A stretch of 34,737 bases of DNA from the NCBI GenBank assembly GCA_035532835.1, contig DATKQG010000079.1, forward strand, positions 1-34,737, read 5' to 3'. The stretch comes from Candidatus Dormiibacterota bacterium. Its GTDB lineage: Bacteria; Vulcanimicrobiota; Vulcanimicrobiia; Vulcanimicrobiales; Vulcanimicrobiaceae. The number at the start of each line of letters is the position of its first letter. Positions within the stretch are counted from its first letter, which is position 1. Position numbers and translations under genes: made by a program. A model generated the notes under the pieces. That model did not search any database. It had not been told where the DNA came from and saw only the letters and a list, made by a program, of their open reading frames with translations. Positions 15,474 to 23,346 of this stretch are shown piece by piece.

Positions 15474-16420
15474 TCGCTCGACGTTCGCTCATCGCCGCGG
15501 GCATCGCGCTCGCGCTCACCGCATGCCAAGGCGGCTTCGGCGGCACCAGTTCGCCGGGAGTCAATCCGCCGGTCAACCCTCCGCCCGCCGGCGCACTCGG
15601 TCCGGCTACCGTTGCGCCGCTGCCGTCTCCCAGCGGCTCGCCCGGAATTCCACCGGGCTCCACCGCAAGCTATGCTTTCACGAGCGCCGCGCAGGGCTTT
15701 CAATGCCCGCAGGTCGACGGCTTCACGTGCTTCATCCGCCTGAACATGCCGCAACCCTCGCCGTCGCCATCACCGAGCTCCGGCGCCTCAGCCGCGCGCT
15801 CCAGCGCCACGCCGAGCCCCACGCCTTCGCCGACACCGACGCCGACGCCGACGCCGAGCCCGTCCCCGGCACCAAGCGGCTCCGGACTCCCGTCCGCCGC
15901 TCCGTCTGCGGTACCGGACGCCGGTCCGCAGATAACCCTGGCGCTGGAGGCTCTGCCGAAAAACGCCCCGGCGATGGTCAACCCCGATCCCAAAGCCGTC
16001 GCAACCGACGCGTTGCTCGCGGTGCGTCTGCACGCGAATGCCGACGTCGCGCTCCACGGACGAGCTTCCGCCGACTTCACCCTCCCGAAGGAGCAAATCG
16101 GCGGGCGGGGCTTCGCCATCCAGCTTTTTCATGAGTCGACCAATCGCCACAAGAAAGTGACGGAGACGTATTTAGGCTCGTATGCGAAGTCGACGCTGAA
16201 GGGGACGACGCTGCACTTCGATCTCGCTCTCCCGCAGATCACCGTTAAGAAGAACGAAGTCTGGCTGTTCGTGCTATACGGTGACGAGCGTCCCTCCGCT
16301 ACGGGCGCAGCAAGCCCGTCGCCCGGCGCTTCATCCGCCGGAAGCCCCGCGCCATCGGGGAGCCCACAGCCTACGCCGTCAACCGCGCCGGACGCATCGC
16401 CGGCTCCGTCCTCTACATAA
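15470..16420 (+). CDS. Pro/Ser/Thr-rich lipoprotein of unknown function
   Basis: 316 aa from GTG 15470, which overlaps the thrS stop (GTGA). The N-terminus is a lipoprotein signal: basic MIARRS, hydrophobic LIAAGIALAL, lipobox LTAC with Cys20 or close by, so it is probably anchored to a membrane by lipid. Low-complexity Pro/Ser/Thr/Gly tracts flank a folded part: SPSPSPSS and a long SPTPT run at about residues 95-145, then a globular region of about 115 residues (ITLALEALPKNAP to EVWLFVLYGDER) with predicted beta strands, then another Ser/Pro/Ala tail. I do not recognise the globular domain. It is probably co-transcribed with thrS, though no link in function is evident. Confidence 0.75.
   Translation: MIARRSLIAAGIALALTACQGGFGGTSSPGVNPPVNPPPAGALGPATVAPLPSPSGSPGIPPGSTASYAFTSAAQGFQCPQVDGFTCFIRLNMPQPSPSPSPSSGASAARSSATPSPTPSPTPTPTPTPSPSPAPSGSGLPSAAPSAVPDAGPQITLALEALPKNAPAMVNPDPKAVATDALLAVRLHANADVALHGRASADFTLPKEQIGGRGFAIQLFHESTNRHKKVTETYLGSYAKSTLKGTTLHFDLALPQITVKKNEVWLFVLYGDERPSATGAASPSPGASSAGSPAPSGSPQPTPSTAPDASPAPSST
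15800..15875. repeat. Low-complexity (CCGACG)n / SP-TP coding repeat
   Basis: A run of near-identical 6-base units (ccgacg, ccgagc and similar) encodes the Ser-Pro/Thr-Pro tract inside the lipoprotein. Such tracts are prone to length change by slippage and act as a flexible spacer. Confidence 0.7.
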
Positions 16421-16436
16421 ACGAAAGAGCGACGTC

Positions 16437-17930
16437 ATAGGACTCTTTGCGAAGCGCGAGACATCCGCGGCGCTGATCACCATTACGGTCATGCTCGGAA
16501 TGATCATGGCGATCATCGACGCTACGATCGTGAACGTTGCGCTAGATAACATCTCGGGCACGCTCGGCGCTTCGGTTGACGATGCCGCGTGGATCGTCAC
16601 CGGCTACATCCTCGCCAGCGTTATCACCATGCCGCTCAACGGTTGGCTCACCGCGTATTTCGGCCGCAAGACATTCTATGCGGCCTCGATTGCGGTATTC
16701 ACCATATCCTCGTTCCTGTGCGGAACCGCGACCAGCATTTGGCAACTCGTCTTCTACCGCGTGCTGCAAGGTTTCGGCGGCGGCACGCTGCAGCCGACCG
16801 CGCAGGCGATCCTCTTCGAAACGTTTCCACCCGCGAAGCGCGGAAACGCGATGGCGATCTTCGGTTTGGGCGCGATGGTCGGGCCGGCCCTGGGCCCATT
16901 GCTCGGCGGTTGGATCGTCGATAACGCTACGTGGCCGTTGATCTTCTTCATCAACATTCCGATCGGCATCACCGCGTTTCTGATGACGATGGCCTTTATC
17001 CCGAGCCCGCATTACATCGCGCGCCCCAAGGGCGGCATCGACTGGTTCGGCTTGGGCCTGATGACCGCGGGCTTGGCATCCTTGCAGTACGTGCTCGAAC
17101 GCGGCCAGCACGACGATTGGTGGAGCTCTTCGACGATCACCCTGCTGGCGGTCGTTTCCGCGGTGACCTTGAGCGCGTTTATATTCAAGACGCTACGCGA
17201 CGAGCATCCGCTGGTCGACCTGCGTGCATTTCGCTTCAAAAACTTTACGCTGGGCAACGTGCTGACGGTGATTCTCGGATTCGGGCTCTTCGGAACGAGC
17301 CTCATCATGCCGCTATTCTTTCAAGCCTCGTTGGGCATGACCGCATACGATACCGGCGTCGTGCTGCTGCCCGGAGCGATCGCAACCGCGATCTCGATGC
17401 TGGTCGTCGGACGGCTCTACAACCGGGTGGACTCACGCATCCTCATCACCTTCGGGACGCTGATGTTCGCGCTATCGTGCTGGATGCTCGGTGGGCTCAA
17501 CCAGTACTCCGGCTACTGGGACGTGTACTGGCCGCGCGTCATCCAAGGTTTTGGGCTCGGGTTCATTTTCGTTCCGCTGACGACCCTGATGCTCGCGTCG
17601 ATCCCCAAACCCGAACTCTCGAGCGCGACCGGCGTTTCGTTGTTGCTGCGACAGGTGGGCGGAAGCTTCGGGATCGCCATCCTCACCACGCTGCTGGCCC
17701 GCCAAACGGCGGTTGCGTGGAGCGCGCTGGCCGGCGGCGTTACGCAGACGCATGGGCAAAGCGTCGGGACGCTCACGGAGCTCGTCGCCCAATCGTCGGT
17801 CGTGATCGCCTACGATTATCTCTTCCGCCTCTGCGCGATCATCTTCGTCATCAGCATCCCACTGATTTTCTTCATGTCGCCGCCACGCTCGAGCTCGAGC
17901 GAAGGCATGCCGGCGGTGGCGCTCGACTGA
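16437..17930 (+). CDS. DHA2-family (EmrB/QacA-type) MFS multidrug exporter
   Basis: About 497 aa, 14 predicted membrane helices, proton-coupled drug export of the EmrB/QacA type. Family motifs: D(x)xxVNVAL in MAIIDATIVNVALDNI (TM1), motif A-like GWLTAYFGRKTFY between TM2 and TM3, motif C GAMVGPALGPLLGGWI in TM5, and a C-terminal FFMSPPRSSSS. The start is unclear: there is no ATG, GTG or TTG between the lipoprotein stop (16420) and the ATG at 16491, which would cut into TM1. ATA at 16437, behind GAAAGAG, gives a normal N-terminus (IGLFAKRE). A longer ATG at 16281 would overlap the lipoprotein by 140 bases. No EmrA-like adaptor is adjacent. Confidence 0.88.
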   Translation: MGLFAKRETSAALITITVMLGMIMAIIDATIVNVALDNISGTLGASVDDAAWIVTGYILASVITMPLNGWLTAYFGRKTFYAASIAVFTISSFLCGTATSIWQLVFYRVLQGFGGGTLQPTAQAILFETFPPAKRGNAMAIFGLGAMVGPALGPLLGGWIVDNATWPLIFFINIPIGITAFLMTMAFIPSPHYIARPKGGIDWFGLGLMTAGLASLQYVLERGQHDDWWSSSTITLLAVVSAVTLSAFIFKTLRDEHPLVDLRAFRFKNFTLGNVLTVILGFGLFGTSLIMPLFFQASLGMTAYDTGVVLLPGAIATAISMLVVGRLYNRVDSRILITFGTLMFALSCWMLGGLNQYSGYWDVYWPRVIQGFGLGFIFVPLTTLMLASIPKPELSSATGVSLLLRQVGGSFGIAILTTLLARQTAVAWSALAGGVTQTHGQSVGTLTELVAQSSVVIAYDYLFRLCAIIFVISIPLIFFMSPPRSSSSEGMPAVALD

Positions 17931-17997
17931 GTCCGCCGCCGGCCCGCCAAGGCAACGGCGAGCGGAACACGGCGCGCTTGCCTCGTAATCATCCCCC

Positions 17998-19047
17998 ATG
18001 CTCCTGCTCGGTATCGAGACCTCGTGCGACGACACCGCGACCGCGCTCGTTCGCGATGGTCGCGACGTGCTAGCGAGCGTCTCGACCAACCAGGATGCCT
18101 TCCATGCCAAGTACGGCGGTATCGTCCCCGAAATCGCCAGCCGACAACACGTTGCGTTGCTCTCCGCTGCGGTCGAAGACGCCCTCGACCGCGCGCAGAT
18201 GCCGATGCATGCGCTCGACGGCATCGCCGTTACCTACGGCCCCGGCCTTATCGGCAGCCTCGTTGTCGGTGTCGCGTCGGCGAAAGCGCTCGCCTTCGCG
18301 CTCGAGAAACCGCTCTTCGCCGTCAATCATCTCCACGGACACATCTTCGCGGCCTTTCTCGATCGCCCGGAGACACCACCGTATCCGTTTCTCGCCCTCC
18401 TGGTCTCCGGCGGACACTCGCAATTGGTCGAGGTGCACTCTGCCACGAACATGCACGTCATCGGCCGCACTCGCGACGACGCTGCAGGCGAAGCCTACGA
18501 CAAGACGGCGCGGTTACTTGGGCTCGGCTACCCCGGGGGCCCCGCCATCGATCGGCTCGCGCAACGCGGCAACCCGAGCGCTTTCGCCTTCCCGCGTCAC
18601 CGTCCCGATAAAGGCACGCTCGATCTCTCGTTCTCAGGCCTGAAAACATCGGTCCGTTACTTTTTGGAATCGCAAGCGGGGCGCGACGCGCAAGCCGCCA
18701 ACCCACAGGCATTCGCGAGCGACGTCGCCGCATCGTTCCAAGCCGCGGTCGTCGACGTGTTGCTCGCGCGCGTCAACGCCGCATTCGAACGCAGGGACTA
18801 CCGCGCGATCGTCCTCTCCGGCGGCGTCGCCTCCAATTCCGCGCTACAAGCCGCAATTCGCACGTGGAGCGAACGTCGAGGCGTGCAAGCGTTCATTCCG
18901 CCCGCGCGCTACTGCACCGATAATGCCGCCATGATCGCCGCCGCCGCATTCTATCAGCGCGCTATCGCCCTTGCCGACCCGCTGACCCTGGGTGCCGATC
19001 CCAACCTCCCGTTCGAACTCGCGCAGCCGGCCGAATCGATACCGTGA
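17998..19047 (+). CDS. tsaD: tRNA N6-adenosine threonylcarbamoyltransferase TsaD
   Basis: 349 aa, the usual length. It transfers the threonylcarbamoyl group from TC-AMP to A37 of tRNAs decoding ANN codons, together with TsaB and TsaE (TsaC makes the substrate); none of these is in the window. Motifs: MLLLGIETSCDDTATALV at the start, KYGGIVPEIASRQH, metal ligands His111 and His115 in NHLHGHIFA, ALLVSGGHSQLV, DDAAGEAYDKTARLLGLGYPGG, LSFSGLKT, and SGGVASNSALQ. All residues known to be important in ASKHA-fold TsaD are present. The stop overlaps the GTG start of the next methyltransferase gene by 4 bases. Confidence 0.97.
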   Translation: MLLLGIETSCDDTATALVRDGRDVLASVSTNQDAFHAKYGGIVPEIASRQHVALLSAAVEDALDRAQMPMHALDGIAVTYGPGLIGSLVVGVASAKALAFALEKPLFAVNHLHGHIFAAFLDRPETPPYPFLALLVSGGHSQLVEVHSATNMHVIGRTRDDAAGEAYDKTARLLGLGYPGGPAIDRLAQRGNPSAFAFPRHRPDKGTLDLSFSGLKTSVRYFLESQAGRDAQAANPQAFASDVAASFQAAVVDVLLARVNAAFERRDYRAIVLSGGVASNSALQAAIRTWSERRGVQAFIPPARYCTDNAAMIAAAAFYQRAIALADPLTLGADPNLPFELAQPAESIP

Positions 19048-19784
19048 ATCCAACCGAACGCTTTACCGAACGCGCGGGCGACTATGCCGCGGCTCGTCCA
19101 TCCTATCCGGACGCGGCGATCGACGCGCTGTTTGAGGGCATCGCCGAGCCGTCCCAATGCACCGTCGTCGATCTCGGCGCCGGCACCGGTATTTCGTCTC
19201 GCTTGCTTGCGGCGCGCGGAGCGCAGGTGATCGCGATAGAACCCAACGCCGCCATGGCGACGCAAGGCGCATGTGCCGCAAATCTTCGCCTGCACGCCGC
19301 CACCGCCGAACGCACCGGCCTCGCGGGCGCCAGCGCAGACCTAGTCACCGCATTCCAAGCCTTTCATTGGTTCGATCGCAGCGCCTCGATCGCCGAGATG
19401 CTCCGCCTGCTGCGCCCCGGCGGCCGCGCCGCAATCGTATACAACGAACGCGACGAACGCGATCCGTTCACCGCTGCCTACGGCGCAATCGTGCGCCGGT
19501 ATGCAACCGAAGAGACCGAACGGCTCCGCGCGAACGCCCGCGGCGCATTCGAGCGAGACCGCGCATGGGGTTCGATCCGCATCACCGACGCGGAACACGC
19601 GCACCGCCTCGACCGCGCGGGTTTGCACGCCCGTGCGCGCAGCACGTCGTATCTCCCCCACGAAAATGCTAGCGCGCGGGCGTTACACGCCGACCTCGAT
19701 ACGCTGTTCGATCGCTATGCGAACGGCGCCGTAGTATTCATGCGCATGCTTGCGACCGTCAGCATCGCTACGCCGCCTTCCTAA
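19044..19784 (+). CDS. Class I SAM-dependent methyltransferase
   Basis: 246 aa from GTG 19044. Rossmann methyltransferase: the N-terminal FTERAGDYAAARPSYPDAAI is typical of the UbiE/COQ5-like subgroup; motif I is VVDLGAGTGISSRLLAARGA with EPN after strand 2; motif post-I/III region SADLVTAFQAFHWFDR and LLRPGGRAAIVYNERDERD follow. The C-terminal part, with LHARARSTSYLPH, may bind the substrate. It is coupled to tsaD by a 4-base overlap, as an unspecific methyltransferase often is; a tRNA substrate would be speculation. The substrate is not identifiable. Confidence 0.85.
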   Translation: MNPTERFTERAGDYAAARPSYPDAAIDALFEGIAEPSQCTVVDLGAGTGISSRLLAARGAQVIAIEPNAAMATQGACAANLRLHAATAERTGLAGASADLVTAFQAFHWFDRSASIAEMLRLLRPGGRAAIVYNERDERDPFTAAYGAIVRRYATEETERLRANARGAFERDRAWGSIRITDAEHAHRLDRAGLHARARSTSYLPHENASARALHADLDTLFDRYANGAVVFMRMLATVSIATPPS

Positions 19785-19815
19785 GACCTTCTCGGCTCGG
19801 CCGTATTCTGCAGCC

Positions 19816-20487
19816 ATGTTAGTTCCATACGGCGATCGATCCGCGGCCGGAAAGGCGCTCGCTAGCGCGCTTGTCGCTTATCGCGACAGACCCGATGTCG
19901 TCGTATTGGGGCTGCCGCGCGGCGGCGTTCCGGTGGCTTACGAAGTTGCGATTGCATTGCACGTCCCGTTAGACGTTTTCGCCGTTCGGAAAATCGGCGT
20001 CCCCGGGCACGAAGAGCTAGCGATGGGGGCCGTATCGGCCGACGGCACCTCGGTATCGTTTCCGACGATCGTCGCTGCGTACGCTATCGAACCCAAGCAG
20101 TTCGAGGCGATTTTACATCGCGAGCACCTCGAAGCACAGCGGCGCGAGTTGGCTTACCGCGACAGTCGCGTTCGGCCGCCCCTCCAAGACAAAACGGTTA
20201 TTCTCGTCGACGACGGCCTCGCGACCGGTTCCACCATGTATGCGGCGGTCGCAGCGTTGCGCGAACATCACCCGCGCCAGATCGTGGTCGCCGTGCCCGT
20301 CGGCGCTACGGAAACCTGCGATATGCTGCGCGTACACGTCGACCAGATCGTCTGCCTGGCATCGCCGGAGCCATTTCACGCGGTCGGCCTCTACTACCAA
20401 AACTTCGGGCAAACCTCGGATGACGAAGTCCGCGCGTTGCTTGCCGACGCATATGCACGGGAGCCACATCAATGGACATCACCCTAG
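19816..20487 (+). CDS. Phosphoribosyltransferase-domain protein (esterase-associated)
   Basis: 223 aa from ATG 19816. Type I PRTase fold: N-terminal FPDRSAAG-like YGDRSAAGKALASAL, LGLPRGGVPVAYEVA, LDVFAVRKIGVPGHEELAMG, and the PRPP-binding loop VILVDDGLATGSTMYAAV (residues about 128-145, with the two Asp). The extension with HEELAMGA is typical of the subgroup found fused or adjacent to dienelactone hydrolase or erythromycin esterase domains, rather than purine-salvage PRTases. The catalytic substrate of this subgroup is not established. It overlaps the next gene by 16 bases, so the three genes 19816-22438 form one translationally coupled operon. Confidence 0.85.
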   Translation: MLVPYGDRSAAGKALASALVAYRDRPDVVVLGLPRGGVPVAYEVAIALHVPLDVFAVRKIGVPGHEELAMGAVSADGTSVSFPTIVAAYAIEPKQFEAILHREHLEAQRRELAYRDSRVRPPLQDKTVILVDDGLATGSTMYAAVAALREHHPRQIVVAVPVGATETCDMLRVHVDQIVCLASPEPFHAVGLYYQNFGQTSDDEVRALLADAYAREPHQWTSP

Positions 20488-21782
20488 GAACCCCGCTCAG
20501 CAACGACGCGCACGATTACGACGATCTGATCGCGCTCGCGCGCGACGCGGAAGTCGTGTTGATCGGCGAAGCGACCCACGGCACGCACGAATTCTATCGC
20601 ATGCGCGCGGAGATGACGCAGCGTCTCATTTCGGAGCTCGATTTTAACGCCGTCTGCATCGAGGGCGACTGGCCGGATGCGTACCGCGTCAATCGATTCG
20701 TTCGCGGCGCCAACGACGATGCGGAGGCGGTCGAATCTCTCGGCGGCTTCGGGCGCTTTCCAACCTGGATGTGGCGCAACGCCGAGGTCCTCGATTTCGT
20801 CAGTTGGCTGCGCGAATACAATGACGCACGGGTGGGGCCGGCCAAAGCCGGATTCTACGGCCTCGATCTCTACAGCATGTATGCGTCGATCGATGCGATT
20901 ATTACGTATCTCGATAAGATCGATCCGGTTGCGGCCGCGCGCGCGCGCCAGCGCTACGCCTGTTTAACTCCTTATGAAGAAGACGCTCAGACGTACGCGG
21001 TTGCAGTATTTCGCGGCCTAGGCCGCTCCTGCACCGACGACGTCCTTGCGCAGCTACGCGAGATCCAGCGAGCCGCCTCCCAATACGCCAAACGCGACGG
21101 CAGAATTGCCGAAGACGAGTACTTTTACGCCGAACAAAACGCCTGGGTCGTCGCCAATGCGGAGCATTATTACGGCGCGATGTTAAGCGATGACGTTTCC
21201 CTCTGGAACCTGCGGGATCGTCACATGATCGAAACGCTGGAACGTCTTAAGGCCCATATGCAACGAACCGGCAAGCCTTTTAAAGCGGTGGTGTGGGCAC
21301 ACAATTCGCACGTCGGGGACGCCCGCGCGACCTCGATGCGAGAACGCGGGGAGACGAATATCGGAGCTCTGGCACGCGAGCGATTTGGGAAACACGCGCT
21401 CCTGGTCGGGCAGACCACCTACGTCGGTACCGTGACCGCAGCGGACGATTGGCACGGGCAGGCGCATCGCAAAACGGTGCTTCCGGCGCGTGAGGACAGC
21501 TACGAGGGCTGGTTTCACGAACATCAGCCGCCGTCATTCTACTTGGCGCTTCGGCGGTTACAAGGCGCGACGACGATGCTGCCTACCGGTTTACGCGAGC
21601 GTGCCATCGGCGTGATCTATCGGCCGCAAACCGAACTTGCAAGCCACTATTTTCGAGCCGATCTTGCCAAACAATTCGACGCCCTATTCCACGTCGAACG
21701 TACCCGCGCCGTGGAGCCGCTCGAACGCTCCGCAGTATGGATCGGCGGCGAACTGCCCGAGACGTACCCGAGCCGGCTCTGA
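20472..21782 (+). CDS. Erythromycin esterase family protein (EreA/SuccA-like)
   Basis: 436 aa. The family motif is at residues 30-41: LIGEATHGTHEF, where Glu33 and His36 are in the active site of known erythromycin esterases. Later blocks are EGDWPDAYRVNRFVRG, FPTWMWRNAEVLDFVSWLREYN, and VVWAHNSHVGDARATSMRERGE, where His/His-Asp residues complete the site, then NIGALARERFG. Real Ere enzymes open the macrolactone ring; most family members act on unknown substrates, so resistance should not be assumed. It sits between a PRTase and a hydrolase with which it overlaps (ATG at 20472 inside the PRTase end; stop at 21780-21782 overlapping the next ATG). Confidence 0.88.
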   Translation: MDITLGTPLSNDAHDYDDLIALARDAEVVLIGEATHGTHEFYRMRAEMTQRLISELDFNAVCIEGDWPDAYRVNRFVRGANDDAEAVESLGGFGRFPTWMWRNAEVLDFVSWLREYNDARVGPAKAGFYGLDLYSMYASIDAIITYLDKIDPVAAARARQRYACLTPYEEDAQTYAVAVFRGLGRSCTDDVLAQLREIQRAASQYAKRDGRIAEDEYFYAEQNAWVVANAEHYYGAMLSDDVSLWNLRDRHMIETLERLKAHMQRTGKPFKAVVWAHNSHVGDARATSMRERGETNIGALARERFGKHALLVGQTTYVGTVTAADDWHGQAHRKTVLPAREDSYEGWFHEHQPPSFYLALRRLQGATTMLPTGLRERAIGVIYRPQTELASHYFRADLAKQFDALFHVERTRAVEPLERSAVWIGGELPETYPSRL

Positions 21783-22438
21783 TGACGTTACCGCAGCCCA
21801 GCCTCGAGCAGGACGTCACGATCGGCGAGAACGGCGAACGCATCTCGGCCACGCTCGTTGTTCCGACACGTCCGAAAGGGATCGTGATTTTCGCTCACGG
21901 GAGCGGCAGCGGCCGCTTTAGCCAACGCAATCGCTCCGTTGCAACGACGCTCAATGCGGCATCGTATTCCACGCTCTTGCTCGATCTTCTCACGCCCGCC
22001 GAAGAGGTGATCGACGAGCGCACGCGCGAGTTTCGCTTCGATATTCCATTGCTCGCTCGACGGCTCGTGCATGCCACCGATTGGGTGGCCGAACGTTTCA
22101 CGCAGCCAATCGGCTATTTCGGTGCCAGCACCGGTGCGGCGGCCGCGCTGATCGCCGCTGCAGCACGCCCCGATAAGGTTGCGGCGGTGGTATCGCGCGG
22201 CGGCCGCCCCGATCTCGCAGGGAGCGCGCTAGCGTCCGTGCGCGCGCCCACCCTGCTCATCGTCGGTTCGCTCGACCTAGAGGTGATCGCGCTCAACGAA
22301 TCCGCAGCCGCCAGACTCACGTGCGTTCAACGAATACAGATCGTTCCGGGCGCGTCCCATCTCTTCGAGGAGCCGGGAAAGCTCGCTATGGTATCGCGCC
22401 TCGCTACCGATTGGTTCGACCTCCACCTGCACGCATAG
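21782..22438 (+). CDS. Dienelactone hydrolase-like alpha/beta hydrolase (Ser nucleophile)
   Basis: 218 aa from ATG 21782, which overlaps the stop of the erythromycin esterase gene by one base. Oxyanion region FAHGSGSGR, nucleophile motif GYFGASTGAAAAL with Ser116, acid Asp165 in IVGSLDLEVI and catalytic His193 in GASHLFEEPG give a Ser-Asp-His triad. The usual G-x-S-x-G is seen as G-A-S-T-G. This subgroup is often fused to the same PRTase domain that lies two genes upstream. Its substrate is unknown. It is probably the last gene of the operon, with the convergent dodecin gene starting a few bases later. Confidence 0.85.
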   Translation: MTLPQPSLEQDVTIGENGERISATLVVPTRPKGIVIFAHGSGSGRFSQRNRSVATTLNAASYSTLLLDLLTPAEEVIDERTREFRFDIPLLARRLVHATDWVAERFTQPIGYFGASTGAAAALIAAAARPDKVAAVVSRGGRPDLAGSALASVRAPTLLIVGSLDLEVIALNESAAARLTCVQRIQIVPGASHLFEEPGKLAMVSRLATDWFDLHLHA

Positions 22439-22441
22439 GGC

Positions 22442-22750
22442 CTATTCGACGTGAAATAGTACCCGTGAACGAACGCGGTAGCCGACGATTTTACCGCCTT
22501 CTACGCGAGCGGAGAGTCGATCGACCTCAATACCTGTGATACCTTGGATACTCTCCGAGGCCTTGCGAAGCGTTTCGGTAGCCGCCGCGTCCCAACTCTC
22601 CGTAGACTCCGCCTCGATGTGGACGGTGCCGTTGCCCGGCTCGTGTTCGTGCTCGTGGCCCTCGTGCGAAGACCCTTCGTGTTGGCCGCAGTTGCGGCCA
22701 CCCTTGTCCGCGCTATCCTCGCGCTTGCAGCAACAACGATGTTTGGACAT
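22442..22750 (-). CDS. Dodecin with a Cys/His-rich N-terminal extension
   Basis: 102 aa from ATG 22750, which has GAGGAG at a 7-base distance; a longer start adds 13 residues without support. The C-terminal 60 residues are a clear dodecin domain: VHIEAESTESWDAAATETLR with flavin-stacking Trp53, ASESIQGITGIEVDRLSARVEGGKIVGYRVRSRVLF. Dodecins assemble into hollow 12-mers that bind flavins or flavin-like compounds in pairs. The first ~40 residues are unlike normal dodecins (which begin near the first strand): CCC at 6-8, Cys21, and His24, 29, 32, 34, 36 in an alternating His/Glu run. This looks like a metal-binding tail. The dodecin core is firm; metal binding is inferred. Confidence 0.9.
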   Translation of the reverse strand: MSKHRCCCKREDSADKGGRNCGQHEGSSHEGHEHEHEPGNGTVHIEAESTESWDAAATETLRKASESIQGITGIEVDRLSARVEGGKIVGYRVRSRVLFHVE

Positions 22751-22887
22751 GTGCAATCTCCTCGATCGGTCCTGGTAATGACTATTCATGACGCTACGCT
22801 AACGATGAGAACGGACGGCGAACTCACCGCGCACTTGCCTTCATCGACATTCTCACCGTTTTCCCAACCCATTGCTACGTTCGTGGC
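22751..22887. promoter_or_regulatory. Divergent intergenic region between dodecin and the molybdo-hydroxylase operon
   Basis: 137 bases with no ORF that must contain both promoters. GAGGAG for the dodecin is at its left end. I could not identify convincing -35/-10 pairs or operators for either direction. Confidence 0.4.
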
Positions 22888-23346
22888 ATGAGCCGGCTTG
22901 TTGTGAATGGGAAACCACATAGCGTCGACGTGGATCCCGAGATGCCGCTGGTATTGGTGCTTCGCGAACGCCTCGGCCTGACCGGCACGAAAGTGGGCTG
23001 CGCGCATGGTGCGTGTGGGGCTTGCACGGTCCTGATCGCCGGGGAAGCACGGCACGCTTGCATGCTTACGCTCGCCGACGTTGGCGAACGCGAAGTAACG
23101 ACGATCGAGGGCTTGGGCACAACGCAGCACCCGCATCCGCTGCAGCGAGCCTTCATCGAAGAACAAGCCACGCAGTGCGGCTACTGCGTGGGCGGCCTCG
23201 TTCTCGCTGCCAAGGCGCTGCTCGACGTAAACCCCCATCCCAGCGCGGCGGAGATTCGAACCGCGCTCGAACACAACTTGTGCCGCTGCGGATCGCACGT
23301 CCGCGTGGTACGCGCGGTGCAGCGCACCGCCCAGCGCGGCGCATGA
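22888..23346 (+). CDS. (2Fe-2S)-binding small subunit of a molybdenum hydroxylase (IorA/CoxS-like)
   Basis: 152 aa. The N-terminal plant-type ferredoxin domain holds the first cluster through Cys38, Cys43, Cys46 and Cys58 (GCAHGACGACTVLI...HAC), and the C-terminal helical domain holds the second with Cys97, Cys100, Cys132 and Cys134 (QCGYC, CRCG). All eight Cys are present. It passes electrons from the molybdenum site of the next gene's product; there is no FAD-subunit gene, which resembles isoquinoline 1-oxidoreductase or nicotinate dehydrogenase types that pass electrons to a cytochrome. Its stop overlaps the start of the large subunit (ATGA). The gene is divergent from the dodecin. Confidence 0.92.
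   Translation: MSRLVVNGKPHSVDVDPEMPLVLVLRERLGLTGTKVGCAHGACGACTVLIAGEARHACMLTLADVGEREVTTIEGLGTTQHPHPLQRAFIEEQATQCGYCVGGLVLAAKALLDVNPHPSAAEIRTALEHNLCRCGSHVRVVRAVQRTAQRGA

Noticed and set aside
15800-15875. Repeat tract as a possible CRISPR or iteron array
   Set aside because: Units are 6 bases long without spacers and encode a Ser/Pro/Thr tract in frame within a lipoprotein.
20472-21782. Macrolide resistance gene
   Set aside because: The family motif is present, but most family members have unknown substrates and the context is a PRTase/hydrolase module and not a resistance island.
23013-23342. Extended start of the molybdopterin subunit
   Set aside because: It lies entirely inside the 2Fe-2S subunit gene in another frame; the ATG at 23343 overlaps its stop in the usual way.
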